Part shown: piece by piece, positions 33,501 through 43,337 of the stretch
Layout: the number at the start of each line of letters is the position of its first letter
Position numbering within the stretch: the first letter of the stretch is position 1
Assembly: GCA_963812415.1 (NCBI GenBank)
Contig: CAWEVH010000029.1
Span: forward strand, 82,833 to 146,832
Direction: 5' to 3'
Length of the DNA stretch: 64,000 nt
Source: JACVRW01 sp963812415
GTDB taxonomy: Bacteria; Actinomycetota; Thermoleophilia; Solirubrobacterales; Thermoleophilaceae
The notes under the pieces: model-generated
What the model was told of the DNA's origin: nothing
Databases searched by the model: none
Seen by the model: the letters and a program-made list of their open reading frames with translations, nothing else
Translations under genes and position numbers: made by a program

Positions 33501-36500
33501 GTACGCGTTCGTGCCCGGCGTGAACGCGCCGGCCACGCCGACCGTGCCGCTCGAGGCCAGCGTGCGCGCCCCCGTCGAGCTGCTGGTCAGGTTGTTGTAG
33601 GCGAACGCCGGGATCGTCTGCGCGACCGGCCCCGTTGAAGTTCACGGTGCTGCCGGTCACCGTGTAGGCGTTGGTGCCCGGCGTGAAGGTCCCGGCGACG
33701 CCCACGGTGCCGCTCGACGCCAGCGTGCGCGCCCCCGGTCGAGCTGCTGGTCAGGTTGTTGTAACCGAACGCCGGGATCGTCTGCGCACCCGCCCCGTTG
33801 AAGTCCACGGTGCTGCCCGGTCACCGTGTACGCGTTCGTGCCCGGCGTGAACGCCCCGGCCACGCCCACGGTGCCGCTCGAGGCCAGCGTGCGCGCCCCC
33901 GTCGAGCTGCTGGTCAGGTTGTTGTAGCCGAACGCCGGGATCGTCTGCGCACCGGCACCGTTGAAGTTGACCGTGCTACCCGCCACCGTGTACGCGTTCG
34001 TGCCCGGCGTGAAGGTCGCCGGCCACCCCGACGGTGCCGCTCGACGCAAGCGTGCGAGCGCCCGTCGAGCTGCTGGTGAGGTTGTTGTAGGCGAACGCCG
34101 GGATCGTCTGCGCACCGGCACCGTTGAAGTTCACCGTGCTCCCGGTGACCGTGTAGGCGTTCGTGCCCGGCGTGAACGCGCCCGCCACCCCGACCGTGCC
34201 GCTGGAGGCCAGCGTCCGCCCGCCGGTCGAGCTGCTCGTCAGGTTGTTGTAACCGAACGCCGGGATCGTCTGCGCACCGGCACCGTTGAAGTCCACGGTA
34301 CTGCCGGTCACCGTGTACGCGTTCGTGCCCGGCGTGAACGCCCCCGCCACGCCCACCGTGCCGCTCGAGGCCAGCGTCCTCGCCCCCGTCGAGCTGCTGG
34401 TCAGGTTGTTGTAGCCAAACGCCGGGATCGTCTGCGCACCCGCCCCGTTGAAGTTGACCGTGCTACCCGCCACCGTGTACGCGTTCGTGCCCGGCGTGAA
34501 CGCCCCGGCCACCCCGACGGTGCCGCTCGACGCAAGCGTGCGAGCGCCCGTCGAGCTGCTGGTCAGGTTGTTGTAGGCGAACGCCGGGATCGTCTGCGCA
34601 CCCGCCCCGTTGAAGTTCACCGTGCTGCCGGTCACCGTGTACGCGTTCGTGCCCGGCGTGAAGGCGCCCGCGACCCCGACCGTCTGGCCCGACGGAAGGG
34701 TGCGCGCCCCCGTCGAGCTGCTCGTCAAGTTGCCGTAGCTCGTCGCCGTGATCGTCTGCGCGCCCGACCCGGCGTACTCGACTGTGCTGGTTGGGCCGAG
34801 AGCGTACGTCCCATAGTTGATCGGAAGGCTGTTCGTCCCCCCGATCCTCAGGGTCGCCCCGTTACTGACGGTCAGCGTTCCGCCCGCCGCCGTCCGGTTG
34901 GCGGTGAACGCCCCCAGGTCGAGAACGCCCGAGCTGACGGTGAGGTTGCTCTTCACTGGCGAGTTCACCCCGAGAGTCAGCGTGCCGCTGGGCTTGTTGA
35001 CCACGAGGTTGTTGAACGTCGGCGAGTTCGGGCCGATGATGCTCTGCGCCCCCGACCCGGTGAAGTTGAAGGTGCCCGTGCCGGAGTTGAACGTGCCGGG
35101 GAACGCCATTTCGTTGCCCGGGGTGGGTCCGAACGTGAGGTCGCCGCTCATGTTCGTCGTGCTGTCGTTGGCGTTGAACGTCCCACCTCTGATGGTGACG
35201 TTGGTCGGCGAGATCACGCTTCCCGGGCTGTTCGTCCAGTTCCCGCCCCCGCCGATCAGGACGTCGCCTCCGAGAGTGACGTTCGTGCCCTGGACGGTCA
35301 CGTTGAAAGTCGTGGCGATCGTGCTCCCCCCGCCCGCGGCGGTGTTGCCGGAGAACGTGACCCCCGGCGCGCTCGTGCCGTCGAGCGTCAGGCCGCCACC
35401 GCCGACGAAGATCCCTCCGCCGGCGGCCGAGGCCGAGTTCGACGTGAACGTGCTCGAGGCGACCGTCGTCGGCAGGCTCTCGACGACGATCCCACCGCCG
35501 CTGGTAGTACCGCCTCCACCTCCGGGAGCCGTACCAAGCCCCTGGTTGTTAGCGATCGTCGACGTGCTGATGCTGGCCGAGCCCGAGCCGATCCCACCGG
35601 GCGAGGCGAACGCGAATATGTACAGGTCGAACCCGCCGCCGCCGACACCCGATGCGGTGTTGCGGGTTACCGTGGTGCCCGTGACGGTCAGGGTGCCGGT
35701 GCCGCCGGTGTGCATCGGCGAGGAGGGCGTGTAGTTCACCCCTCCGCCGCTCGTCTGAGCCGAGTTCGCCAGGTTGACGTTGTTGCGATCGGTGCCGGAG
35801 GCGCACGTCGGGCTGGCGGCCGTGCACGGCGCGCTCGTCCCTCCAATCAGGGAGTTGGTGATCGTGAGGCTCCCGCCTGTGATCTGCACGCCGCCGCCGC
35901 CGAGACCCGAGTTGGCGTCCTGGTTGTTCGAGAGGGTCACGCCGCTGAGCGTGAGCGAGTTATTGAGCTCGCCGCCGATGATCCCCCCGCCCCCGACGGT
36001 GCCGCCCTCGCGACCGCCGGTGATCGTGAGCCCAGAGAAGTTGAACTGGAGGCCGACCAGGAAGGTCGTGTTCAGGCACATGACCCGGTCGCCCGGGGCT
36101 GTCGCCGAGCCCGTGCCCGTCTGGCGGATGATCGTCTGGCCCGAACCGGCTCCAGTGATCGTCGTGCTCTGCTGGAGCTCGAGGTCGCCGACGGTGTTTC
36201 CCGTTGCGGCCGGCTCGCCGCCTCCAACGCATCCCCTGTCTCCGTTGATGCTGAGCGTGTACGTATTCGCCCCCAGGACGATCGTCGAGCCCGCATTCGC
36301 CGGGATGTTCGCGAACTGGACCGCGCCGCGCAGGCTGCAGTCGTTCGCAGCCGCCGTACAGGCCGACGCCGCCGTCAGCGCCGCTCCGGCAGGGTCGTCG
36401 ATCCGGTCCACCGTCAGCGTCGCCGCAGCGAGCGTGACGATCGACGGCGACACGCCCTGGTCGCTCAACGCGACGATGCCGCGGTCACCGTTTGCCTTCT

Positions 36501-37872
36501 GCGGCATCGGAAGGACAGCCGTAGGGGCATCGACGGCCGTGTTGAGCTCGTCCACCGCAGCCGCCACGATGCGCGACGCTTTCCCTGAGCCGCCGGCGCG
36601 ATCGCCGGCACGGACGAGGTCGAGCCCATGCCCGGCCTTTGCGACGAACAGGTCCTCGGTGTCCAGCAGCGAGACCCTCGCGCTCGTGAGCAGCCTCTGC
36701 GGCAACGCACCTCCCGCTCCGCGTGCGATCGGCGCCCCGAGATCCCAGCCCGATGCCGTCGACGAGTGCCAGGCAGGCTGCGACTCCGCCCCGCGCCGCT
36801 TGACTCGCTTCGCCTTCGCGCGAGCCGCAGCTCGAAGGTTGATCGTCTTCGCCGTCGGCGGGCGCGTGTCGAGCCCGTTCGGGATCAGCAGGCGCACCGT
36901 CCCGTCGGAGAGCGCCGCGGCTATCTCGTTCCGCCCGTCGCGGTCTCGCATGAAGTATCCGATCGAGACGCCGCGCACGCCCGACACCTCCGCGAGCCGC
37001 TCAACCCGCGACCCGAGCGGCGGCGAGCGCTTGCGACCCCAGCCGTGCACGATCTGGAGCCGGCCGCCCGCCGCAACGGCGAGGTCCAAATAGGGATCAG
37101 AATCAAGCGACCCGAACTGCACAGCGCTGGCCCTACCCGGCAGCGAGAACCGCATCGGCTTCGCCAGCCTCCGCCCCGCCGCGCCGTCGTACAGCAGCAG
37201 CTCCGGCCCCTTCGGCGCCGCCACGCCGACCGCCACGTCCAGGTGCCCGTCGGCCGCTCGAAACTCACCGGCGGCGACAGTCGTGACCGACCCGGGCAAC
37301 GCAACCCGCTCCGCTTGACCAACCCCACCCCTGCCGTCGCCGGCCAGGAGATAGAGACCCCCGCCGCGCGCCGCGGCAAGCACGTCAGCGCGCTCATCGT
37401 GGTTGAAGTCGCCCGCCTCCAAATAACTGACCGGCTCCGGCACGCGCACTACGCGCGCACTTGAGGCGACCCACTCCGGATCGAAGCCCCGCTGGATCCG
37501 CTCGAGCACGGCCGGCCGCTTCGGCGCAAAGGCATCGACATTGCCGCGCTGAACGGTCAGCATCCCACCCCCGCGCCACGCATATCCGACAATCAGGTCC
37601 GGCGCACCATCGCCGTCAAAATCCGCTCGCCCAAGCGCGCTCGCACGGGCATCACCACCCCTTAGCGCGCCGACCAGCCCGCTCGGCCCCTGGTACGCGG
37701 CACCGAGCTGCTGCACAGAAACGCCGGAGCGAGTCGCTTGATCGGGCCCCGAAGCCGAAACCGCCGCGAGAACCAGCGCGGCAAAGACCATCACCAGGGC
37801 CGGGAGGATCAAATCGGCAGCCGGCCATCGGAGTCGACTCGATTGCACCGGGGGGGCCAGGGCACCGGTCAC
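30504..37872 (-). CDS. Giant repeat-rich surface protein: FG-GAP, CSLREA/beta-helix, 54-aa repeats, DUF11, Ig-like repeats (frameshifted)
   Basis: About 2450 aa once four single-base insertions are allowed for. The GTG start at 37872 is followed by a hydrophobic segment near residues 20-45 (LILPALVMVFAALVLAAVSA). FG-GAP/VCBS-like units follow (ADFDGDGAPDLIVG, GDFNHDERADVLAAA), then a CSLREA-type motif (NDCSLRGAVQFAN, near 36330) and a right-handed beta-helix-like Gly/Thr/Asn-rich stretch. Next come about ten 54-aa repeats, a DUF11-like domain (DLTVLKTNNVSG), four Ig-like Big units and a basic C-terminal domain. The frame breaks near 33625, 33735, 33818 and 34018, all in the 54-aa repeats. It is likely a secreted or wall-exposed adhesin-like protein; no anchor motif was recognised. 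Confidence 0.8.
30945..32070 (-). repeat. Four Ig-like (Big-type) repeats of about 280 bp
   Basis: Within the C-terminal third of the giant surface protein, four units each start with a TTTTI-x-SD-x-PDPS strand and carry a VSDGVDxCTxxV loop, a TLTTxGxRxLxAxY strand and an EAHTV end. Units start near 32060, 31780, 31500 and 31220. Each holds a cysteine pair that could form a disulfide. They are more diverged from one another than the 162-bp array. Confidence 0.75.
33060..34790 (-). repeat. Ten to eleven tandem 162-bp repeats
   Basis: The segment GCCGGGATCGTCTGCGC recurs at 33121, 33283, 33445, 33607, 33771, 33934, 34097, 34259, 34421 and 34583, with a degenerate unit near 34745. Spacing is 162 bases (54 codons) except 164, 163 and 163 between 33607 and 34097. 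Those four extra bases are the frame breaks of the giant gene. The units encode a TV-GVAGAFTPGTNAYTV / NFNGAGAQTIPAF pattern. Confidence 0.9.
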
Positions 37873-37940
37873 CTACGGCTCACGATCCCACTTTGGCTCC
37901 CAGGGCGCAAGCGTTCATGCGCCAGCTTCTCCGGACGCCC

Positions 37941-38948
37941 TCAGTGGCCGCCTGGGCTGGTCCCGCGGCGATACGAGGCGACCAGCATCGCTCCGAAGAT
38001 CGCTGCCGCCCAGGCCGCCAGGACGAGGATCGGCCGCGCGTGCTGGTAGCCGGGGAAGTAGATCGCGTCGCGAAGCGAGGTGACGGTCGCCCCCGACGGA
38101 AGCCAGTGCGAGACGAACGCGAACGGCGCCGGCAGCAGCGGCGGCGACACCACGCCACCCGACGAGCTGTTGCCCAGCACCACGAAGAACAGCGCGGTCG
38201 GGACGATCGCCCAGCGGCCGACCAAGACGGCCATCAAGGAGGCAAACGACGCCACCGCCAGCAGGTGCATCGCAAGGATGCCCCAGACCTCCAACACCGG
38301 GATGTCGAGGCGATCCAGGATCGGGCCCTCGACCAGCGTGAGGGCAAGCGAGGCCGCGAGCGCGAACGCGACCACGAACCCTGTCCAGCGGCGCAGCGAC
38401 AGACCGCCGGCGAGCGCCCGGGTCTGGAACATGGTGATGAAGCCGACGATCGTCGCGACGAGCATCAGGTAGAAGATGTCGATGCCGCTCGGATCCGTCG
38501 TCGCGAGCGGGTGCGTGTCGACTACCCGCACGCTCGGGTCGACCGTGGAGATCTTCTCCAGCACGCGCGCCACGGAGGCGCCGGCGGCGCTCGCGACATA
38601 GAGCGTCGGCCTCGCCGAGCTGAGGTCGAGGGCGGCGTAGACCTGCTGGCGATCGATCGCGTCGCGCGCGGCCGCCAGCGATCCGTAGGGGGTGAAGTCG
38701 AGGCTGTTCTCGGCGACCTCCTGGACCGCCTTCACCGTGCCCGCGTTCCCCCTGGTGTCGCCGACGAGCGCGGCATCGATGTGGCGGGCCACCGGGTCGC
38801 CGAGCGCGAGCGTGTAGGTCGTCACGAACAGCGAGCCCATCACGATCGCCAGGGCGGCGATCACCCCAGCACGCTCGATCGACGTCCAGCGGTGGCCGCG
38901 GAACCGAGCCCACCACGGAACGCGCCCGCTCGTGTCCGGTGCGTTCAT
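37941..38948 (-). CDS. ABC-2/YhgE-Pip-like membrane protein (DUF3533-like)
   Basis: 335 aa. One N-terminal membrane helix (GVIAALAIVMGSLFVTTY) is followed by a ~140-aa extracytoplasmic domain, then five to six helices. The motif LLPAPFAFVSHWLPSGATVTSLRD near residue 290 resembles the conserved end of YhgE/Pip and ABC-2 membrane proteins. No ATPase partner is adjacent. A role in export of a lipid, peptide or phage-receptor component is known for relatives, but nothing specific can be assigned here. The ATG start is 114 bases from the divergent cNMP-binding gene. Confidence 0.65.
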   Translation of the reverse strand: MNAPDTSGRVPWWARFRGHRWTSIERAGVIAALAIVMGSLFVTTYTLALGDPVARHIDAALVGDTRGNAGTVKAVQEVAENSLDFTPYGSLAAARDAIDRQQVYAALDLSSARPTLYVASAAGASVARVLEKISTVDPSVRVVDTHPLATTDPSGIDIFYLMLVATIVGFITMFQTRALAGGLSLRRWTGFVVAFALAASLALTLVEGPILDRLDIPVLEVWGILAMHLLAVASFASLMAVLVGRWAIVPTALFFVVLGNSSSGGVVSPPLLPAPFAFVSHWLPSGATVTSLRDAIYFPGYQHARPILVLAAWAAAIFGAMLVASYRRGTSPGGH

Positions 38949-39062
38949 CGGTCGTGAACCCTGACACCTAAGGGGAAGGTCGGCGCCGTGGGCGGCTGAC
39001 GTTGCGGCGGCCGCGCGCAGCGGTTACCGTCGGCTGAGCGACCGCCCAACGAAGGGGTACCG

Positions 39063-39457
39063 ATGAATCAGGCCCGATTGAAGGACGTGCCGTTCTTCAG
39101 CTCCATGTCCGAGGAGGACTTGGCGGCGGTCGCCCAGCAGACCGACGAGATCAGCGTGGCGGCCGGGAGGGTGCTTGCCCGCGAGGGTGACCTCGGCGAG
39201 GAGTTCTTCGTGATCGAGTCAGGGACGGCGGAGGTCACCCGCGGCGGCGCACCGGTCGCGAAGCTGGGCCCGGGCGACTTCTTCGGCGAGATTGCGCTCA
39301 TCCGGGAGGAGCGTCGGACCGCGACCGTGACGGCCACGTCGCCGATGGTGCTCACGTCATGACGGGCTCGAGCTTCCGCTCGCTCGACCGCTCGATACCC
39401 GAGGTCCGCGAGACGGTGTCCAAGGCGCTCGCGGAGCGGCGGGCGCCGGTCAGCTGA
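39063..39457 (+). CDS. Stand-alone cyclic nucleotide-binding domain protein (frameshifted near the end)
   Basis: About 131 aa. The cNMP-binding fold is clear: FFSSMSEEDLAAVAQQTDEI, then VLAREGDLGEEFFVIESGTAEV, and the phosphate-binding cassette PGDFFGEIALIREERRTATV. As written the frame stops at 39362 (LTS-stop). One missing base at about 39357 restores VMTGSSFRSLDRSIPEVRETVSKALAERR to a stop at 39455-39457, the helix that normally closes these domains. It probably binds cAMP or cGMP as a small sensor without an output domain. AAGGGG precedes the ATG. Confidence 0.75.
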
Positions 39458-39462
39458 TAGGT

Positions 39463-39711
39463 CTACGAGCGCTCGGGGGCCGACCGGCGCTCGCTGGCGC
39501 GTGTTTCCTCTTCGGGCGTAGCGGAGCGGTCCGGGTTCTGGGCACCCGGCTCCTTGAGCGCGTCGACGGCGGCCTTGGCCTTGTCTGACATCGAGCCTCC
39601 GCGCGCATGGATGTCCTTTAGCTCCTGAAGGTCTCCCTTGGCCGCCTCGGTGCCGCCGCGCTTGTTGAAGATCTCCCTGGCCTTGCTGGTAAGACTGCTG
39701 AAGCCCGCCAT
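39463..39711 (-). CDS. Small charged helical protein of unknown function
   Basis: 82 aa from ATG 39711; a longer frame to 39759 is possible but less protein-like. The sequence is Lys/Glu/Ala-rich with a central NKRGGTEAAKGDLQELKDI and SDKAKAAVDALKEPG, and an acidic tail. Similar short proteins with an RGGT-helix-SxxDKAKAA layout are, as far as I recall, common in actinobacteria, some annotated as antitoxin-like, without solid function. No toxin partner is adjacent. Convergent with the cNMP-binding gene. Confidence 0.55.
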   Translation of the reverse strand: MAGFSSLTSKAREIFNKRGGTEAAKGDLQELKDIHARGGSMSDKAKAAVDALKEPGAQNPDRSATPEEETRASERRSAPERS

Positions 39712-39824
39712 TCGGTCACTTCCGTCGGGGTTGCCGCAAGGATGCACGGTAGCGACCACTGGAGGCCGTTCACGCGGGCCGTGGCGCTGTCATTCAGGTG
39801 CGGGTGAGCACCAGACCCGGCGGC

Positions 39825-40887
39825 CTACCGCAGCATCGCCTCCGCACAGCCCAGCGCCCGCGCGTAGGCCGGGTCGCGCAGCAGCGCCTGGCGGATGCCC
39901 TCCCCCAGGATCCCCGACTCGCCACGTGAGGCCCCCAGCACGGTCCAGGTCGACTCGTTGCCCCGACGGTCAGTGCGATGCGCCGCCAGCCCACCCGCGC
40001 CGCGGTCCAGGCCGATCCTCATACCCGACGCCGTCCCGATCTCGACGCCGGCCAGGCCGGGCACGCTCTGGCCCTCATCGGGGACGAGCGTGAAGACAAC
40101 GTCCTGGCGTCGCGCGTGCGCCTTGCCGTGCAGCTCGCTATTCCCCTGCATCAGCGAGCCCATCTCCCAGTCGAGCCGCGAGGCCAGCCAGCCGCAGAAG
40201 AGCACCCCGGCGATCGCCGAGTCGGGCCGGTGGCGAACGGTCACCTTGTCGATCCGGCCGAGCTCCTCGCGCCACTGCGGCGGGTCGAAGGTCGAGGCCA
40301 CCCGCTCGCGCCAGGGCGTGCCGCGCAGCCAGGCGAGGTCCACAACGTATGCGCCCTCGGCGAGCTCGCGGGCGCGCGCGACCGCAGTGCCCGCGTCCGG
40401 CTCGTTCACCGAGTCGATCAGCACGACCTGCGACATGTGGAGCAGCGCGTCGAGCGCCTCGGGATGCCCGTGCGGCGACCACACCAGCGTCGCGATGTCG
40501 GTGACCACGAGCGGGTCGACGATCGTGTCGAGCTTGGCGAGGTGTCGCTCACCGAGGTCGAGCACGATCCGCTCGCGCGTGAGCGAGATGCCGTCCCCGG
40601 GGCTGTCGTCCTGGCTCGTGAGCGCGACGGTGGCGTCGATCGTCGTGCGCCGCGGCTCAACGGCGCAGAGGATCGTGCGCGATGGGTGGTAGCGGCCCTA
40701 CGCGCTCGAGCCGGTTCAGGATCTCGCCGCGCCACTCGCGGTCCACCACCACCACGAGGTTGAGCACCCGCGCCGGGGCGCACCCCCGGTCGCGTTCGTA
40801 CTGCTCCTTCAGCAGGTTGCGCAGAGCCTCCTCGACATCGCCCGGCGAGGTGTCCTCGGCACTCCAGACGGCCCCGGCGTCGACCAT
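39825..40887 (-). CDS. opcA: Glucose-6-phosphate dehydrogenase assembly protein OpcA (frameshifted)
   Basis: About 353 aa. The N-terminus (VDAGAVWSAEDTSPGDVEEAL...ARVLNLVVVVD) and the longer C-terminal part (DPLVVTDIATLVWSPHGHP, LIDSVNE, VDLAWLRGTPWRE) both match OpcA. The frame breaks near 40690, where one extra G changes RVGRYHPSRTI to RVGPLPPIAHD. OpcA activates or assembles Zwf in cyanobacteria and actinobacteria. The ATG at 40887 is three bases from the zwf stop, and this is the last gene of the operon. Loss would impair G6PDH, so the break is more likely an error than a real lesion. Confidence 0.88.
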
Positions 40888-40890
40888 GGC

Positions 40891-42408
40891 TCAGATCGCC
40901 CGCCAGTGCTGCCCGGAGGTGAGCAGCGAGTTCGCCTCGTCGGGCCCCGGGGAGCCCGCGGCGTAGGTGGGCAGCGGAGCGTCGGTGTCGCTCGACCAGT
41001 TCTCGAGGATCGGGTCGATGATGCGCCACTGGGCCTCGACCTCGTCGTCGCGGGTGAACAGCGTGGCGTCGCCGCGCATCGCGTCCATGATCAGGCGCTC
41101 GTAGGCCTCGGGCGACTGCGAGAGGAACGCGGTGCCGTACAGGAACTCCATGTTCACCGGCCGGATCCGCATGCGCGTGCCCGGGATCTTCGCCCCCAGC
41201 GAGAGCGACACGCCCTCGTTCGGCTGCATGGTCATCACGAGCTGGTTGGGCTGCACGCCGACCGAGCCCTGCTGCTCGAAGGCGAGGTGCGGCACCGGCT
41301 TGAGCGTGACCGCGATCTCCGTGACCTTGCGTGCGAGCCGCTTGCCCGTGCGCAGGTAGATCGGCACACCCGCCCAGCGCCAGTTGTCGACCTCGAGCCG
41401 CAGCGCCACGTAGGTCTCCGTGCGCGAATCCGGCGGCACGCCCTCCTCCTCGAGGTAGCCCACCGCCTCCTTGCCCTCGGCCATCCCGGCGGTGTACTGG
41501 GCGCGCACCACCTCGTCGGGCCGCGGCGGCCGGATCGCGTGCAGCACCTTGACCTTCTCGTCACGCACCTCGTCGGCGTCGAAGGTCACGGGCGGCTCCA
41601 TGCACAGCAGCGTGAGCAGCTGGAGCATGTGGTTCTGGACGAGATCGCGCAGCGCCCCGGCCGAGTCGTAGTAGCCGGCGCGGCGCCCGATGCCGAGGTC
41701 CTCGGACGCCGTGATCTGCACGTAGTCGATGAAGTTCCGGTTCCAGATCGGCTCGAACAGGCCGTTCGCGAACCGGAACGCCAGCATGTTCTGCACGGTC
41801 TCCTTGCCCAGGTAGTGGTCGATCCGGAAGACCTGCGACTCGTAGAGGACCGACAGCACCTGGCGGTTGAGCTCCAGGGCCTCCTGGAGCCGCGTGCCGA
41901 ACGGCTTTTCGATCACCACGCGCACCTCGGCCCCCTCGACCTGGTCGAGCCCGTGCTCGCCCAGCTTGCCCACGATCACCGGGAAGAACGCGGGGGCGGT
42001 CGAGAGGTAGAAGACGCGGTTGAAGACGATCCCAGCCTCGTCGTCGAACTCCTTCAGCTCTTCCTCGACCCGCTTGAAGACGCTGTCGTCGTCGAACGTC
42101 CCCGGCACGTAGCGGACCCGCTCGAGCAGCTTGTCCAGCACCTGGTCGTCCGGTGGCCGCCGCGAGTACTGCTCGATCGACTCCCGGGCCATTGCGCGGT
42201 AGTCCCCGTGCGGGATGTCCGAGCGCGAGACCGCGATCAGGTTGAAGCGCTCCGGCAGCGCGCCCTCGTGCGCGAGGTTGTACACGGCCGGCAGCAGCTT
42301 GCGGTGTGCCAGGTCGCCGGTGCCGCCGAAGATCACCAGCGTGGTCGGGTGGACCGGCAGCCGCTCGAGGCCCTCGACGAGCGGGTTCGCCTGCTCGAGC
42401 GTCGCCAT
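40891..42408 (-). CDS. zwf: Glucose-6-phosphate 1-dehydrogenase
   Basis: 505 aa, full length. The coenzyme motif is FGGTGDLAHRKLLPA near residue 28, and the catalytic region reads FRIDHYLGKETVQN with the active-site histidine. It makes 6-phosphogluconolactone from glucose-6-phosphate while reducing NADP. The start shares one base with the gnd stop (TGATG), and opcA follows after three bases. The product is passed to Pgl, encoded ~23 kb away next to the GH15 gene. Confidence 0.96.
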   Translation of the reverse strand: MATLEQANPLVEGLERLPVHPTTLVIFGGTGDLAHRKLLPAVYNLAHEGALPERFNLIAVSRSDIPHGDYRAMARESIEQYSRRPPDDQVLDKLLERVRYVPGTFDDDSVFKRVEEELKEFDDEAGIVFNRVFYLSTAPAFFPVIVGKLGEHGLDQVEGAEVRVVIEKPFGTRLQEALELNRQVLSVLYESQVFRIDHYLGKETVQNMLAFRFANGLFEPIWNRNFIDYVQITASEDLGIGRRAGYYDSAGALRDLVQNHMLQLLTLLCMEPPVTFDADEVRDEKVKVLHAIRPPRPDEVVRAQYTAGMAEGKEAVGYLEEEGVPPDSRTETYVALRLEVDNWRWAGVPIYLRTGKRLARKVTEIAVTLKPVPHLAFEQQGSVGVQPNQLVMTMQPNEGVSLSLGAKIPGTRMRIRPVNMEFLYGTAFLSQSPEAYERLIMDAMRGDATLFTRDDEVEAQWRIIDPILENWSSDTDAPLPTYAAGSPGPDEANSLLTSGQHWRAI

Positions 42409-43337
42409 CAGCCCTTGGCGGCCTTCTGGACGGCGTGGCCGCCGAACTGGTTGCGAAGCGCGGCGTTCACCTTCGCCGCGAACTCGTTCTGCCCGCGCGA
42501 CGAGAAGCGCTCGTAGAGCGCGCCCGAGATCACGGGCATCGGGATGCGCCGGTCGATCGCGTCCTCGACCGTCCAGCGGCCCTCGCCGGAGTCCTCCACG
42601 TAGGGACCGATGTCGGCGAGATCGTTGCCCTCCTGCTCGAAGGCGAGGGCGGCCAGCTCGCACAGCCACGAGCGCACCACCGAGGCCTGCATCCACAGGT
42701 GGGCGATCTTCGCGTTGTCGAGCTCGAACTCGCAGGCGTCGAAGAGGGCGAAGCCCTCGGCGTAGGCCTGCATCATCCCGTACTCGACCCCGTTGTGGAC
42801 CATCTTCACGTAGTGGCCGGCCCCGGTCGGCCCGAAGTGGCCCCAGCCGGCACCGTGCTCCTCGGATTCGGGCGGAGCGAGCACGTCGAGGATCGGCGCG
42901 AGCCGCTCCACGGCCTCGTCGGGCCCACCGACCATCATGCAGTAGCCGACCTGGAGGCCCCAGACGCCGCCGCTCACCCCCACGTCCACGTAGTGGATGC
43001 CCTTCGGGCCGAGCTCGTCCTGGCGCCGCTTGTCGTCGGTCCAGCGCGAGTTGCCGCCGTCGATGATCGTGTCGCCCTGCTCGAGCAGGGCGGCGAGCTG
43101 TTCGACGGTCGACTGGGTCGCGTCGCCCGCCGGGACCATGATCCATACCGAGCGCGGCGCCTCGAGCTTCGAGACAAGCTCCTCCAGCGAGGAGACGCCC
43201 GTGGCGCCGTGGCCCTCCGCCTCGCTCACGGCCTCCGCACTGAAGTCGAAGGCCACGCAGGTGTGCTCGGAATCGCGATGGATGCGATGAACCATGTTCG
43301 CGCCCATCTTTCCGAGGCCGACGAAACCGAGCTGCAT
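42408..43337 (-). CDS. gnd: 6-phosphogluconate dehydrogenase, decarboxylating (short GndA-like form)
   Basis: 309 aa, the ~300-residue form, against ~470 aa for the E. coli type. The N-terminal dinucleotide motif is LGFVGLGKMGANM, with GVSGGVWGLQVGYCMMVGG in the middle and the catalytic KMVHNGVEYG lysine/histidine segment. It converts 6-phosphogluconate to ribulose-5-phosphate and CO2; short forms are often NAD-linked. ATG 43337 overlaps the tal-pgi stop, and the stop overlaps the zwf start, so translation is coupled on both sides. Confidence 0.93.
   Translation of the reverse strand: MQLGFVGLGKMGANMVHRIHRDSEHTCVAFDFSAEAVSEAEGHGATGVSSLEELVSKLEAPRSVWIMVPAGDATQSTVEQLAALLEQGDTIIDGGNSRWTDDKRRQDELGPKGIHYVDVGVSGGVWGLQVGYCMMVGGPDEAVERLAPILDVLAPPESEEHGAGWGHFGPTGAGHYVKMVHNGVEYGMMQAYAEGFALFDACEFELDNAKIAHLWMQASVVRSWLCELAALAFEQEGNDLADIGPYVEDSGEGRWTVEDAIDRRIPMPVISGALYERFSSRGQNEFAAKVNAALRNQFGGHAVQKAAKG

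Noticed and set aside
33060..34790. CRISPR-like array
   Set aside because: The units are 162 bp, near-identical over their whole length and in frame with a protein. There is no repeat-spacer structure and there are no cas genes.
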